64,000 bases of DNA from Gottfriedia sp002574545 (GCA_052180195.1 CP197469.1); one strand, 5' to 3'; shown: positions 1 through 9,682, numbered from the stretch's first letter. Notes: generated by a model not told the origin, from the letters alone. Made by a program: numbers and translations.

Positions 1-2
1 CA

Positions 3-719
3 GACAACTATAAACGAGCATTTGATGTACTAGATTATTGGCCAATATTACTTCAAACCATTTACGTAACTGTATTACCGTCAATTTTACAAGCATTTAT
101 TGCTTCAATCATTGGCTATGGATTTGCAAGATTTCAATTTAAAGGTAAAAACATTCTATTTATTTTAGTGCTGGCAACCTTTGTCATTCCCCCACAGGTT
201 ACTGTTATTCCAAGATATATTTTGTTTAATAAAATTCATATTTTGGATAGCATCACAGCCTATGTACTGCCAGCAATATTTGGTCAAGGTTTAAATAGTG
301 CGATTTTCATTTTAATTTTTTATCAAATCTTTCGATCGATTCCAAAATCACTGGAAGAAGCTGCACAACTTGATGGAGCAGGCCATTTTAAAATTTTCTT
401 TAAAATCGCTATTCCAATGGCATCTGCTGGCTATATTATTTCGTTTTTATTTTCGCTTGTATGGTATTGGAACGAAACTTACTTAGCATCAATCTATTTT
501 GGCGAAAAATTATCAACCCTACCGCTTCAATTACAAAAGTTCGTAGCAACTTATAGTAAATTATTTCCTGCACAAGGCGGTGCTAGTGGGACAAGTATTA
601 ATGAAGGAATTGAACTAGCGGGAACTTTACTAACAATCATTCCGTTACTAGTTATCTACTTCATTACGCAAAGATGGTTTGTAGAAAGTGTCGATCGTTC
701 AGGTATTACTGGCGAATAA
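3..719 (+). CDS. Carbohydrate ABC transporter permease (MalG/AraQ type), 5' end outside window
   Basis: Inner-membrane permease of a binding-protein-dependent sugar importer. The reading frame is open from the first base, so the gene starts upstream of the window; 238 codons are visible. Several hydrophobic segments are seen, and the cytoplasmic coupling helix carries the EAA signature (EEAAQLDGAGHFKIFFKIAIP, near bases 354-416) that contacts the ATPase. The second permease, the binding protein and probably more genes should lie upstream. It is followed after 58 bases by a glycoamylase-like gene, with a terminator only after that gene, so the two are probably one operon for uptake and breakdown of an oligosaccharide. 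Substrate cannot be told from the sequence; family assignment is firm. Confidence 0.9.
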   Translation, partial: DNYKRAFDVLDYWPILLQTIYVTVLPSILQAFIASIIGYGFARFQFKGKNILFILVLATFVIPPQVTVIPRYILFNKIHILDSITAYVLPAIFGQGLNSAIFILIFYQIFRSIPKSLEEAAQLDGAGHFKIFFKIAIPMASAGYIISFLFSLVWYWNETYLASIYFGEKLSTLPLQLQKFVATYSKLFPAQGGASGTSINEGIELAGTLLTIIPLLVIYFITQRWFVESVDRSGITGE

Positions 720-777
720 TATAAAAGATATCTATTAAATGCTTTTTAATAAAATTTAAGAATAAGAGGTGTAGTTA

Positions 778-2007
778 ATGGATAAGAGAATTTTAGATTT
801 AGAAGCTAAAGGTTGTTTTGATTTTTTCTGGAATGAAGCAAACGCAGATAAAAATAGTCCAGGATATGGTTTAATACGTGATAATACAGCAGGATCAAAT
901 AAAAATATGGCGAGTATTGCCTCAGTGGGATTTGGCTTGAGTGCCATCATTATCGGGATTGAAAGAAAATGGATTACATACGAAGAAGGATATGAAAGAA
1001 CGTTAGGTACATTAAACACCTTTTTAAATAATGCAGAAGAATCAGAAGGCTTTTTCTATCATTTCCTTCATATGGAAACAGCAAAAAAATTTGAAGCATT
1101 TTATGATTGTGCATCAATTATAGATACATCTCTATTTCTAAATGGTGCTGTAACATCTGCAGAATATTTCGGTGGTGAAATTAAAGAAGTTTTTGAAAAA
1201 ATCTTTCAACGTGTGAATTGGCAAAAGTATTATGATGAAAAAAATAATATGTATTTTATGGGGTATCATCCTGAAACAGGTGGATTTGGTCACTGGGATA
1301 TGTATGCAGAGCAGTTGATGCAGTACATTTTTGGCGTTGCATCTCCTACTCACCCGGTTCCAAAGGAAATTTACAATGGATTTAGAAGAGATTTAGTAAA
1401 TTATGATGAGTATGAATTTTATCATTCACCAGGAGGGGCGCTGTTTACTCACCAATATTCACATGCATGGTTTAATTTTATGAACATTGTGGATGAAGAT
1501 GGAATTAATTGGCATGAAAACTCCGTGAAAGCTTCATTAGCAGCAAAGAAGTATTGTAATGAAAATGCACAGGGCTTTAAAACTTTTGCAGAAAGTGAAC
1601 ACGCATGGGGGTTAACTGCATGCGATGGACCACACGGTTATAAAGCATATGGAGCTGGACCGTTTCATCCAAATTGTGATCAGTTTATAAATGATGGTAC
1701 GATTGCACCCGCGGCAGCAGCTGGGTCAATTGTCTTTACACCAAAAGAATCAATTGAAGCATTAAATTATTTCTATGAAAAAGTACCTGAATTATGGAGC
1801 AAGTATGGTTTTCTAGATTCATATAATCGAGATGTTTCATCAAACTGGGTGTCAGATCGAGTAATTGGAATTGATAAAGGTGCTACATTGCTTATGATTG
1901 AAAACTTTGAAACTGGATTAATTTGGGATTTATACATGAAAAACGATTATGTAAAAAAAGGTGCAGAACTTTTAGGTTGGAAACGTAAAGACTTAATACC
2001 TTCTTAA
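778..2007 (+). CDS. Glycoamylase-like family protein (possible beta-1,2-glucan hydrolase)
   Basis: A 409-residue protein without signal peptide, so probably cytoplasmic. Long conserved aromatic and acidic stretches (GYGLIRDN near residue 28, HPETGGFGHWDMYAEQLMQY near 165, YSHAWFNF near 227, SEHAWGLTACDGPHGYKAYG near 272) match the glycoamylase-like (alpha/alpha)6 fold. Known members of this fold include GH144 endo-beta-1,2-glucanases, so hydrolysis of beta-1,2-gluco-oligosaccharides imported by the upstream ABC system is a reasonable guess (inference). Start chosen at the ATG preceded by AAGAGGTG at about 8 bases. The gene is closed by a strong terminator. Confidence 0.8.
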   Translation: MDKRILDLEAKGCFDFFWNEANADKNSPGYGLIRDNTAGSNKNMASIASVGFGLSAIIIGIERKWITYEEGYERTLGTLNTFLNNAEESEGFFYHFLHMETAKKFEAFYDCASIIDTSLFLNGAVTSAEYFGGEIKEVFEKIFQRVNWQKYYDEKNNMYFMGYHPETGGFGHWDMYAEQLMQYIFGVASPTHPVPKEIYNGFRRDLVNYDEYEFYHSPGGALFTHQYSHAWFNFMNIVDEDGINWHENSVKASLAAKKYCNENAQGFKTFAESEHAWGLTACDGPHGYKAYGAGPFHPNCDQFINDGTIAPAAAAGSIVFTPKESIEALNYFYEKVPELWSKYGFLDSYNRDVSSNWVSDRVIGIDKGATLLMIENFETGLIWDLYMKNDYVKKGAELLGWKRKDLIPS

Positions 2008-2017
2008 ACTTTTTTTT

Positions 2018-2064
2018 AAAAGTGGGCACTTGAAGTTGAAATACTTCAGTGCTCACTTTTATTA
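2018..2064 (+). terminator. Rho-independent terminator after the sugar operon
   Basis: Long inverted repeat: left arm 2018-2035, loop TTGAAATA, right arm 2044-2060, ending in a short T-rich tail. It closes the permease/hydrolase operon. Confidence 0.8.
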
Positions 2065-2230
2065 AATAATTCTTCTTAGGTACAAAGGTATAAAAAAATG
2101 TAGGAAAATTATCCTTAACTTTGATAAAATTAATATTGGTATTATGAATCATCTAAATTTAATCTAAACGTAAAAAAAGAAAAGATAGAAAAAATGGCTT
2201 TTTGGTATACATAGAATGGAGGAAAAAGGG

Positions 2231-3187
2231 ATGGCGGGAATAAAAGATATTGCCAAAGAAGCTGGAGTTTCCATTTCAACAGTGTCATATGCATTGAATG
2301 GCAGCCCAAAAGTAACGGAAGAAACTCGTAGTAGAATTATGAAGATTGCAAATAGATTAGGTTATGTTCCTAATGCAGCTGCTAGAATGTTAAAGGTTAA
2401 AGAAACAAAAATTATTGGGGTATTTTTAGCTGATTACGGCGGGTATTTTTACGGACCACTGTTAAGAGGAATGAGACAAGCTTTAAACGACAAAGGGTAT
2501 GAATTAATTGCTTGTTCTGGCGTGCAATCCCATCGACTTTTACTAGAAAAAGTAATTGATGGTGGAATAATTTTAGATCAGGCTTTTTCAGATGAAGAAC
2601 TTTTAGATTACGCTAAAAAAAATTATAAAATGGTAGTGATGGATCGAGAATTACAGCACAACAATATTAAAGGAGTTCTTTTAGATAATAATCACGGAGC
2701 TAAATTAGCGATTAAAGAGCTTCTTACGAATGATGTGAAAAAAGTATATGTCTTAACTGGGCCAGATGGATCATACGATTCAAGGAAACGTATAGAGGGT
2801 GTTCGAGAAGAATTAGCAAATTATCCTGACGTTGAGTTAATTGAGATCATTGGAAATTTCATGAAAGATTCTGGCGAATTAGCAGCACAACAAATCTTTT
2901 CTAACTATAATGAACCAAGTGCTATTTTTTGTTTAAATGATGAAATGGCAATAGGGATCTATAACTATCTACAAGATTCTCAATATAAAATTGGTAAAGA
3001 TGTTTTTATTGTAGGTTTTGATAATATTGAATTATCAAAATATGTTTCTCCAAGATTAAGTACAGTATCTTATTCTACATTTGATTGGGGCTCATTAGCG
3101 GCTAAAAATTTATTGAAACTTATATCGAATGAATTTGTTGAGAATGAGAAAATAGAAGTTTCATTAACTGTTGGTGGCTCTTCTTAA
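2231..3187 (+). CDS. LacI family transcriptional regulator
   Basis: A 318-residue LacI/GalR repressor. The N-terminal helix-turn-helix (IKDIAKEAGVSISTVSYALN, residues 4-23) is followed by the hinge-helix region (PNAAARMLKVKETKIIG) and a periplasmic-binding-protein-like sensor domain ending near residue 300. Start is taken at ATG 2231 because GGAGG lies at 2218-2222, 8 bases upstream; the in-frame ATG at 2216 overlaps that site and has none of its own. Placed directly after the sugar operon on the same strand but behind a terminator, it very likely controls that operon in response to the transported sugar (inference). The C-terminus is slightly short for the family. Confidence 0.92.
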   Translation: MAGIKDIAKEAGVSISTVSYALNGSPKVTEETRSRIMKIANRLGYVPNAAARMLKVKETKIIGVFLADYGGYFYGPLLRGMRQALNDKGYELIACSGVQSHRLLLEKVIDGGIILDQAFSDEELLDYAKKNYKMVVMDRELQHNNIKGVLLDNNHGAKLAIKELLTNDVKKVYVLTGPDGSYDSRKRIEGVREELANYPDVELIEIIGNFMKDSGELAAQQIFSNYNEPSAIFCLNDEMAIGIYNYLQDSQYKIGKDVFIVGFDNIELSKYVSPRLSTVSYSTFDWGSLAAKNLLKLISNEFVENEKIEVSLTVGGSS

Positions 3188-3239
3188 ATAGAAAGATCGA
3201 TCAGTAACTTAAGTTTTTCTAAAAGAGACTTAAACTTTT

Positions 3240-3270
3240 CTTAAATGAGAGATTTAAGTTTCTTTTTTTT
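3240..3270 (+). terminator. Probable terminator after lacI-type gene
   Basis: Short hairpin CTTAAAT/ATTTAAG (3240-3246 and 3252-3258) with loop GAGAG, followed by TTTC and eight T. The stem is AT-rich, so strength is uncertain. Confidence 0.55.
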
Positions 3271-3431
3271 ATCTGATGATAAAAATTTCACATACCGTAA
3301 TAAACGGAACAAAACAAAAAAATAGTTTTTAATAGTAAATCTTTAGACTTAAACGGCTTTTACTAAAATGAAAGGAAATTAAACTGAACTTGTCGAATTA
3401 TTACACTATCTAAATTTTACCAAAGGACTGA

Positions 3432-4049
3432 ATGCTTTTGAATACATTATTGTTAACAGGTTTTGAATCTTTTTTGAACTTTTCAATTAATCCTACAGAA
3501 GAAATTGTGAAAGAGTTAAATAATCAAGAGGTTGGAGGTTTCCAAATTATCGGGGCTGTTTTACCTGTAGATTTCAGTAAGGCAGGTAATGAATTAATTA
3601 AATTGTTTCATTTGTATAACCCATCTGCGGTAATATCATTAGGATTAGCAGGTGGTAGGTTTAAAATAACACCAGAACGGATCGCCATAAATTGTAATGA
3701 TGGTGCAGCAGATAATAAAGGGAATAAATATGAGGGGGCTAAAATCGATCCAGAAGGCCCGGATGGACTATTTTCGACACTCCCAATTCAAAACATTGTT
3801 AATGAATTAAACAAACACAAATTTCCAGCTGAAATTTCGAATTCTGCAGGTACTTATTTGTGTAATAACGTTATGTATCAGATGCTTAATGAATTAAAAA
3901 AAATAAACAAGCAAGTTCCGAGTGGATTTATCCATATCCCTGCTTCACATGAAATGGCAGTAATTGATCAGAAGTTACCAAGTTGGTCGCAAACTGATTT
4001 GACAGATGCTATAAAACTTGCAATTAAAGTGATAAGTCTAAATGACTAG
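3432..4049 (+). CDS. pcp: Pyroglutamyl-peptidase I (peptidase C15)
   Basis: Cytoplasmic cysteine peptidase that removes N-terminal pyroglutamate from peptides. At 205 residues it has the normal length. The N-terminal LLTGFESF block and the catalytic triad are all visible: Glu82 in PERIAIN, Cys144 in GTYLCNNVMY and His168 in GFIHIPASHE, at nearly the same positions as in characterised Bacillus enzymes. AAAGGA lies at 3422-3427, only 4 bases from the ATG but 10 bases from an in-frame TTG at 3438, so the true start may be TTG 3438 (MNTLLLTGF). Single gene, no obvious operon partner. Confidence 0.93.
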   Translation: MLLNTLLLTGFESFLNFSINPTEEIVKELNNQEVGGFQIIGAVLPVDFSKAGNELIKLFHLYNPSAVISLGLAGGRFKITPERIAINCNDGAADNKGNKYEGAKIDPEGPDGLFSTLPIQNIVNELNKHKFPAEISNSAGTYLCNNVMYQMLNELKKINKQVPSGFIHIPASHEMAVIDQKLPSWSQTDLTDAIKLAIKVISLND

Positions 4050-4134
4050 TACCCAATAGATATTTTTCCTTTTAGAACCATCCAAGTACTAACAACCGGA
4101 CAACATATTGAATGTAGAAATAAGGAGAGATCAA

Positions 4135-4638
4135 ATGGAAAGTTTACTTGAAAAATTATTTGACGCAACAAAAAAAGGTGAAAATGACATTGTAATTGAG
4201 ATAATAAGTGATCAGCCAAATTTGATTCATGAAGAAAATGAGCATGGGTTAACATTACTTGGGATTGCTGCACATTATGGTCAATATGAAGTTGTAAAAA
4301 CTTTAGTAAAAAATGGTGCTAAGATCAATGCACTTTCTCACTCAAAGCTTTCATTCATCCCACAAAACACAGCTCTCCATGCAGCAATTGCAGGTGCTAA
4401 GTCGATAGAAGTGATCAATTTTCTTTTAACGAATGGAGCAAATCCTAATATTAGCGATAATGAAGGTAACACTCCATTACATATTGCAGCATTTGAAGGA
4501 AATACGATTATTGCTAATTATTTGTTAAAAAACGGTGCAAAAATTAAAACAAATAACTCTAGTAAAACGCCAATTGATATAGCAGAAGAACGCGGTAATT
4601 CAGAGTTTATCAATTTTTTAAAAGAAGTAACCCTATAA
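4135..4638 (+). CDS. Ankyrin repeat protein
   Basis: A 167-residue soluble protein made almost entirely of ankyrin repeats: NEHGLTLLGIAAHYGQYEVVKTLVKNGA, NTALHAAIAGAKSIEVINFLLTNGA, EGNTPLHIAAFEGNTIIANYLLKNGA and a final degenerate unit SKTPIDIAEERGNSEFINFL. Such proteins bind other proteins; the partner is not evident. Start ATG 4135 is preferred over the in-frame ATG at 4108 because AAGGAG at 4122-4127 is correctly spaced for it. A strong terminator follows directly, so it is probably the last gene of its transcript. Confidence 0.88.
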   Translation: MESLLEKLFDATKKGENDIVIEIISDQPNLIHEENEHGLTLLGIAAHYGQYEVVKTLVKNGAKINALSHSKLSFIPQNTALHAAIAGAKSIEVINFLLTNGANPNISDNEGNTPLHIAAFEGNTIIANYLLKNGAKIKTNNSSKTPIDIAEERGNSEFINFLKEVTL

Positions 4639-4646
4639 ATAATTCG

Positions 4647-4684
4647 AAGTGTTGTGATGACTGTTATGTCACAGCACTTTTTGT
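4647..4684 (+). terminator. Rho-independent terminator
   Basis: Eleven-base stem, left arm AAGTGTTGTGA (4647-4657) and right arm TCACAGCACTT (4669-4679) with one G-T pair, followed by a T-rich tail. Confidence 0.85.
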
Positions 4685-4721
4685 TATGATAAAAGAAAGA
4701 CTAGTAAAAGAGGAATAAGTA

Positions 4722-5438
4722 TTGAGAATTAATGTTTATATTAGCGCATCAGGGTATTGTTCGAGAAGAGCAGCAGAGCGATTAGTTGCTTCTGGCCAAG
4801 TTAAAATTAATGGACTAACTGCTGAAAAAAACAGCATAGTAGAAGAAGACGATCTTGTGCAAGTAAATGATGAAGTTATTCACTTGACAAGTGAAAAAGA
4901 TTATATCATTTTAAATAAACCAGTAGGAATTACTTGTACAGGATTACGAACTGTAGAAGGTAATATAATTGATTTTATTAATTATCCAAAGAGGATTTTT
5001 CCAATTGGTCGATTAGATAAAGATTCTGAAGGTTTAATTATCCTCACAAATGACGGACCTATTGCACATAAAATTTTACATAGTGAACATGGACATGAAA
5101 AGGAGTATATTGTCACAGTTGATCAGCCAATTGATGCAGAATTTATTCATGGTATGTCAAATGGAGTACAGATAGGAACAGTTTTAACTAAAAAATGTAA
5201 AGTTGAAAAAATAGATGATTATACTTTTCGAATTATTTTAACGCAAGGTTTAAATCGTCAAATTCGGAAAATGGCAAAAAGTTTTGGATTTAGAGTGATT
5301 AAATTAAAAAGAATCCGAATTATGAATATCCATATGGAAAATCTAGAAATAGGTAAATGGAGAAAATTAACAGACGCCGAACTATTTTATTTAAAAGAAC
5401 AATTGAAAGAGGAAGAAACAAATGAAAATTTTAATTGA
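4722..5438 (+). CDS. 23S rRNA pseudouridine synthase, RsuA/RluF family
   Basis: Converts a uridine in rRNA to pseudouridine. A 238-residue protein with an N-terminal S4 RNA-binding domain (ISASGYCSRRAAERLVASGQVKINGL, residues 7-32) and a catalytic domain with the motif GRLDKDSEGLIILTND, where Asp99 is the expected nucleophile; LNRQIRKMAKSFGF follows near residue 178. Length and the S4 layout fit RluF-type enzymes; RluB/RsuA specificity cannot be excluded. Starts with TTG, preceded by AAGAGGA at about 10 bases. Its last 17 bases overlap the next gene, which indicates translational coupling. Confidence 0.88.
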   Translation: MRINVYISASGYCSRRAAERLVASGQVKINGLTAEKNSIVEEDDLVQVNDEVIHLTSEKDYIILNKPVGITCTGLRTVEGNIIDFINYPKRIFPIGRLDKDSEGLIILTNDGPIAHKILHSEHGHEKEYIVTVDQPIDAEFIHGMSNGVQIGTVLTKKCKVEKIDDYTFRIILTQGLNRQIRKMAKSFGFRVIKLKRIRIMNIHMENLEIGKWRKLTDAELFYLKEQLKEEETNENFN

Positions 5439-5862
5439 TGCAGATGGTTGTCCAGTAGTTTCAGAAACAATTAAAATTGCAGCAGAATTTAAAATAAACG
5501 TTCTTTTATTATGTGATACTGCTCATATCATGCAAAGAGAAGGCGCTGAAACAATCGTTGTTTCACAAGGTGCTGATGCAGTTGATTTTGCTTTAGTAAA
5601 TCGGGTTGAAAAAGGAGATCTCATCATTACCCAAGATTATGGTCTTGCCGCAATGGTATTATCAAAGAATGCTTACGTATTAAATCAAAACGGTTTTCAA
5701 TATACAAATGAAAATATTGATTCACTTTTACATACTAGATATGTTTCAAAGAAAATTCGGAATGCTGGTGGACGAGTGAAGGGACCAAAAAAACGCCAAA
5801 AGCTTGATAATACAAATTTCGAAAACGGCTTAAGAAAATTACTTTCTTCAATTTCTTTATAG
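5422..5862 (+). CDS. YaiI/YqxD family protein (DUF188)
   Basis: A 146-residue protein with the family hallmarks MKILIDADGCPVV at the N-terminus, VVSQGADAVDFALVNRVEKGDLIITQDYGLAA in the middle and the basic GPKKR near residue 121. The acidic residues Asp6, Asp8, Asp53 and Asp72 suggest a PIN-like metal-binding nuclease fold (family knowledge; activity not established). The gene overlaps the pseudouridine synthase by 17 bases, with the SD (GAGGAAG) inside that gene, and is followed 40 bases later by recQ. Confidence 0.9.
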   Translation: MKILIDADGCPVVSETIKIAAEFKINVLLLCDTAHIMQREGAETIVVSQGADAVDFALVNRVEKGDLIITQDYGLAAMVLSKNAYVLNQNGFQYTNENIDSLLHTRYVSKKIRNAGGRVKGPKKRQKLDNTNFENGLRKLLSSISL

Positions 5863-5902
5863 TAAAATAGAATTGTACAAATAAAATAAAAAGGAGGCAA
5901 GC

Positions 5903-8014
5903 ATGCTTACACTTGCAAGAGAAAACTTAAAAAAATATTTTGGTTATGAAAATTTTAGAGCTGGACAAGAACAAATTATTGAACGAGTATTATCTGGCCA
6001 GCATACTGCAGGTATAATGCCTACAGGTGGTGGGAAGTCGATCTGTTATCAAATTCCAGCGACAATTCTTCAAGGAATTACCCTCGTCATTTCTCCTTTA
6101 ATCTCTTTAATGAAAGACCAGGTAGATGCATTGCATCAAGTAGGTATTCCTTCCACATTTATTAATAGTTCTCTTTCTTATAAAGAAGTAAATGAAAGAA
6201 TGATGGATTTAAGTTATGGTGAATACAAAATTTTATATGTTGCACCTGAAAGATTAGAATCAGAAAGTTTTATTAATGAGCTAAAAAGATTGCCAATCTT
6301 ACTTGTTGCAGTAGATGAAGCTCACTGTATATCGTCATGGGGACATGATTTTAGACCAAGTTACTTACGCATAAAAAACTTAATACAAGAATTGCCTACA
6401 AACCCAACAATATTGGCACTAACTGCGACGGCAACTCCTCAAGTTAAATCAGATATTTGTAATCAACTAGGCATAAATGAGGAAACGACAATCATTACGG
6501 GCTTTGAAAGGGAAAATTTGTCATTTAAAGTCATTAGAGGTCAAAATAGATTAGATTATATTTGTAATTACATAAAACAAAATAAAAACGAATCAGGAAT
6601 TATTTACGCCGCAACAAGAAAAGAAGTAGATAATGTTACGAATAAATTAAAAAACCAAGGAATTTCTGTCGGTAAATACCATGCGGGCTTGAGCGATGCA
6701 GAACGGTCTAAACAACAAGATGCATTTTTGCAAGATAATATTAATGTAATGGTTGCTACGAATGCTTTTGGAATGGGAATTGACAAAAGTAATGTTAGAT
6801 ACGTAATCCATTACCAAATGCCTAAAAATATGGAAAGCTATTATCAAGAGGCAGGAAGAGCAGGTCGAGATGGGTTAGAAAGTGAATGTATTTTACTATT
6901 CACGGCACAAGATGTTCAAATACAAAGATTTTTAATTGAGCAATCAACTTTTGACCCTAATCGCCTAAAACAAGAAATCTCTAAATTACAATCAATGAAG
7001 GATTATAGTTATTGCGAAACATGTTTACAGGCATTTATTTTAAAATACTTTGGGGACGAAAGTGACCACTCCTGCGGAAAGTGTAGTAATTGTATTGACA
7101 AGCGGACTGCAATAGACATTACAATTGATGCTCAAATCGTTTTATCCTGCATTATCCGAATGGGTGAACGATTTGGTAAAACAATGGTCGCATCAGTACT
7201 AACAGGTTCAATGAATAAAAAATTAATAGACTTAAATTTTCATACTTTAACGACATACGGTTTATTTAAAAACCGTACATTAAAAAGTGTTGGCGATTTA
7301 ATTGATTATTTAACATCGGAACAATATATTGGCGTTACAAGTGGTAAATTCCCATTGTTAACTGTAACAAATAGAGGAAGAGAAGTACTACTAAATAAAA
7401 TAAACGTAATGAAAAAAGAAGAAATACAAGTGACTGAAATGACAACTGTTGATAATGGTTTATTTGATCAACTACGAAGTTTACGTAAAGAAATTGCATC
7501 AGAACTTGGCGTACCACCATTTGTCGTCTTTGCAGATAGTACTTTACGAGATTTATGTAAATTACTTCCTACTACTGACGAAGAATTCCTACAAGCAAAA
7601 GGTGTCGGATTACAAAAACAACAAAAATTTGGTAAGCAATTTATAGAAGTGATTAAGAAGTATAAAGAAGAAAACCAAATTGAAACAGAGACAACAAAAC
7701 CAAAAGCGACAACAATTAATAAAGTACTTTCACACAAAATATCATATGAATCTTATCAAAACGGACTTTCTATTTCCCAAATTGCAGAAGAGAGAGGATT
7801 AAGTACGACTACCGTTGAAAATCATATTCTGCAAAGTGCAATAGAAGATGATCAGTTTGATTGGGATGAAGTAGTGCCAAATGAAATTGAAAAACAAATT
7901 AAAGAAGTAATTAATACAGTCGGTAGCGAAAAGCTTCGACCTATAAAAGATGAATTACCTTCTGAAATTAGTTATTTTATGATTAAAGCAGTGATTATGA
8001 AATCTGCTACATAA
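5903..8014 (+). CDS. recQ: ATP-dependent DNA helicase RecQ
   Basis: 3'-5' DNA helicase of recombination and fork repair, 703 residues. In order: helicase core with Walker A (PTGGGKS, about residues 40-46), DEAH box in VAVDEAHCISSWGHDFRP, motif III LTATATP, and the C-terminal RecA domain with YQEAGRAGRDG; a zinc-binding domain with cysteines in YCETC and CGKCSNC (about 370-395); a winged-helix region; HRDC-like domain (FDQLRSLRKEIASELGVPPFVVF, about 515-590); and a C-terminal HTH domain (YQNGLSISQIAEERGLSTTTVENHI) typical of the long bacillar form. SD AAGGAGG is 8 bases upstream of the ATG. Confidence 0.96.
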   Translation: MLTLARENLKKYFGYENFRAGQEQIIERVLSGQHTAGIMPTGGGKSICYQIPATILQGITLVISPLISLMKDQVDALHQVGIPSTFINSSLSYKEVNERMMDLSYGEYKILYVAPERLESESFINELKRLPILLVAVDEAHCISSWGHDFRPSYLRIKNLIQELPTNPTILALTATATPQVKSDICNQLGINEETTIITGFERENLSFKVIRGQNRLDYICNYIKQNKNESGIIYAATRKEVDNVTNKLKNQGISVGKYHAGLSDAERSKQQDAFLQDNINVMVATNAFGMGIDKSNVRYVIHYQMPKNMESYYQEAGRAGRDGLESECILLFTAQDVQIQRFLIEQSTFDPNRLKQEISKLQSMKDYSYCETCLQAFILKYFGDESDHSCGKCSNCIDKRTAIDITIDAQIVLSCIIRMGERFGKTMVASVLTGSMNKKLIDLNFHTLTTYGLFKNRTLKSVGDLIDYLTSEQYIGVTSGKFPLLTVTNRGREVLLNKINVMKKEEIQVTEMTTVDNGLFDQLRSLRKEIASELGVPPFVVFADSTLRDLCKLLPTTDEEFLQAKGVGLQKQQKFGKQFIEVIKKYKEENQIETETTKPKATTINKVLSHKISYESYQNGLSISQIAEERGLSTTTVENHILQSAIEDDQFDWDEVVPNEIEKQIKEVINTVGSEKLRPIKDELPSEISYFMIKAVIMKSAT

Positions 8015-8040
8015 TAGTAACTTTTGTGCACTAAAAGTAT

Positions 8041-8076
8041 AAAGAGCTTCCTAAATTGATTTGGAAGCTCTTTATT
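8041..8076. terminator. Bidirectional terminator between convergent recQ and yngK-like genes
   Basis: Perfect 11-base stem AAAGAGCTTCC/GGAAGCTCTTT (8041-8051, 8063-8073). T-rich on one side and A-rich on the other, so it can serve both converging genes. Confidence 0.85.
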
Positions 8077-8080
8077 ATTC

Positions 8081-9682
8081 CTATTTTTTACTAGCTTTAA
8101 CTTTTATTTGATTACTTACTTTACTCTCATTATGAAGGCGATCTACAGCAGTTATTTCATACGTATAGTCTTTATCTAAATTTGCTGTTGTATCTAAATA
8201 GATTGTTTTGCCATTTTCTGATTTGCGAACGGTAGTTAAGATGTTTCTTGGATCATCAATGCTATCTTTCTGTAATCCGTCAAAACGGTAAACGACATAA
8301 TATGAAACATCTTGATCATTTGGATGGGTATTTAAAGTAAGTTGGATTCCATCTTTTGTACGAAGAGCGTTTTCGAATTTTGGTTGCTTTGGAGCTTGAT
8401 CATCTAACCATGGCATTGAAGGTATTAATGCCTTTGTTCTATATAAGTCTTGGCTTAAGCGGTCCTTAATACCAAGTGGATTTCGATTTAAGTCTTTTAG
8501 TGAAAAATGCATACTACCTTTGATTTCTGGAATTGTACGATTTAATGCAATTTGTTTTGGTAATTCATCAGGAACAGCCCATGCTTCATTGTTAGCGTTA
8601 ATTTTATAATCAGCTTGTCCAATATATAAATCAACATTCTCACCTTTTACTTCCTTCGTCCACCAATTTGCTAGCGTATCATATGCAGCTGGTTCAAATC
8701 CTATATTCCAATAGATTTGAGGAGTAATATAATCAATGTATTCATTATTAATCCATTCTCTTGTATCCGCAAATAGATCATCGTAATTTGTTTGACCAGC
8801 AGTTGTATTTGAACCAGTAGGGTCTTTTGCAATATTACGCCAAACTCCAAAAGGACTAATACCAAATTTAACATATGTTTTTTCTTTTTTTATTGAATGA
8901 TGAAGAGTTTTTACAAACTGATTTACATTGTCTCGTCGCCAATCTTCAACATTAGCAAAATTTTGTTTACCATATTTTTCGTATGAAGATTGATCAGGAA
9001 ATTCTTGCCCTGCAATACGATATGGATAAAAATAATCATCTAAGTGTACTGCATCAATATCATATTTTTTTACAACTTCCATAATCCCATCAATAATAAA
9101 TTGACGTGCATCTGGATTACCCGGGTCAAAATATAATTGTTTTCCGTAAGGGACTACCCATTCAGGATGTTTTCGTGCAGGATGGTTATCTGCTAAAGTA
9201 TTTAAATCTTCTAAAGTCGCATCTCCTGGGGCAGTTCTTGGCATCGTAATACGATAAGGATTAAACCAAGCATGAAATTCAATATTTCGTTTATGTGCTT
9301 CTTCAACCATAAATGCAAGTGGATCATAGCCGGGATCCTTACCTTGTGTACCAGTTAAGTATTTAGACCAAGGACCATATTCAGAAGGATAAAAAGCATC
9401 AGCGGTCGGCTTAATTTGTACAACAACTGAATTCATCCCCATCTTTTCTACATCATTTAATAGTTTAATAAACTCTGATTTTTGTTGCATTTCAGACAAG
9501 CCAGTAGCTGATGGCCAATCGATATTTGTAACTGATGCAATCCAAGCTGCTCGCAACTCATGCTTAGGCGGGACTGAGTACTGTGAAGTAGTTTCAGCAT
9601 GAACATATTGAATTTGTTGAAATAATAACGATGCGCCCACTGTAGCAGCAATCGCATATTTACCAAGTTTTCTTTTCTTCAT
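8081..9682 (-). CDS. Secreted glycoside hydrolase-like protein, GHL10 family (YngK-like)
   Basis: A 533-residue exported protein. An N-terminal signal peptide (KKRK, hydrophobic AIAATVGASLLF, cleavage near VHA-ETT, about residue 29) precedes a GHL10 domain beginning ELRAAWIASVTNIDWPS and running to about residue 400, with the (beta/alpha)8-barrel motifs HAWFNPYRI, DAVHLDDYFYPY, GISPFGVWRN and DYITPQIYWNIG. A fibronectin-III-like module (residues about 430-530) ends the protein. Members are thought to act on cell-wall or capsule glycans, but the substrate is not established. SD AAGGTGG lies 9 bases before the ATG; a possible cre site lies in the upstream region. Confidence 0.9.
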   Translation of the reverse strand: MKKRKLGKYAIAATVGASLLFQQIQYVHAETTSQYSVPPKHELRAAWIASVTNIDWPSATGLSEMQQKSEFIKLLNDVEKMGMNSVVVQIKPTADAFYPSEYGPWSKYLTGTQGKDPGYDPLAFMVEEAHKRNIEFHAWFNPYRITMPRTAPGDATLEDLNTLADNHPARKHPEWVVPYGKQLYFDPGNPDARQFIIDGIMEVVKKYDIDAVHLDDYFYPYRIAGQEFPDQSSYEKYGKQNFANVEDWRRDNVNQFVKTLHHSIKKEKTYVKFGISPFGVWRNIAKDPTGSNTTAGQTNYDDLFADTREWINNEYIDYITPQIYWNIGFEPAAYDTLANWWTKEVKGENVDLYIGQADYKINANNEAWAVPDELPKQIALNRTIPEIKGSMHFSLKDLNRNPLGIKDRLSQDLYRTKALIPSMPWLDDQAPKQPKFENALRTKDGIQLTLNTHPNDQDVSYYVVYRFDGLQKDSIDDPRNILTTVRKSENGKTIYLDTTANLDKDYTYEITAVDRLHNESKVSNQIKVKASKK

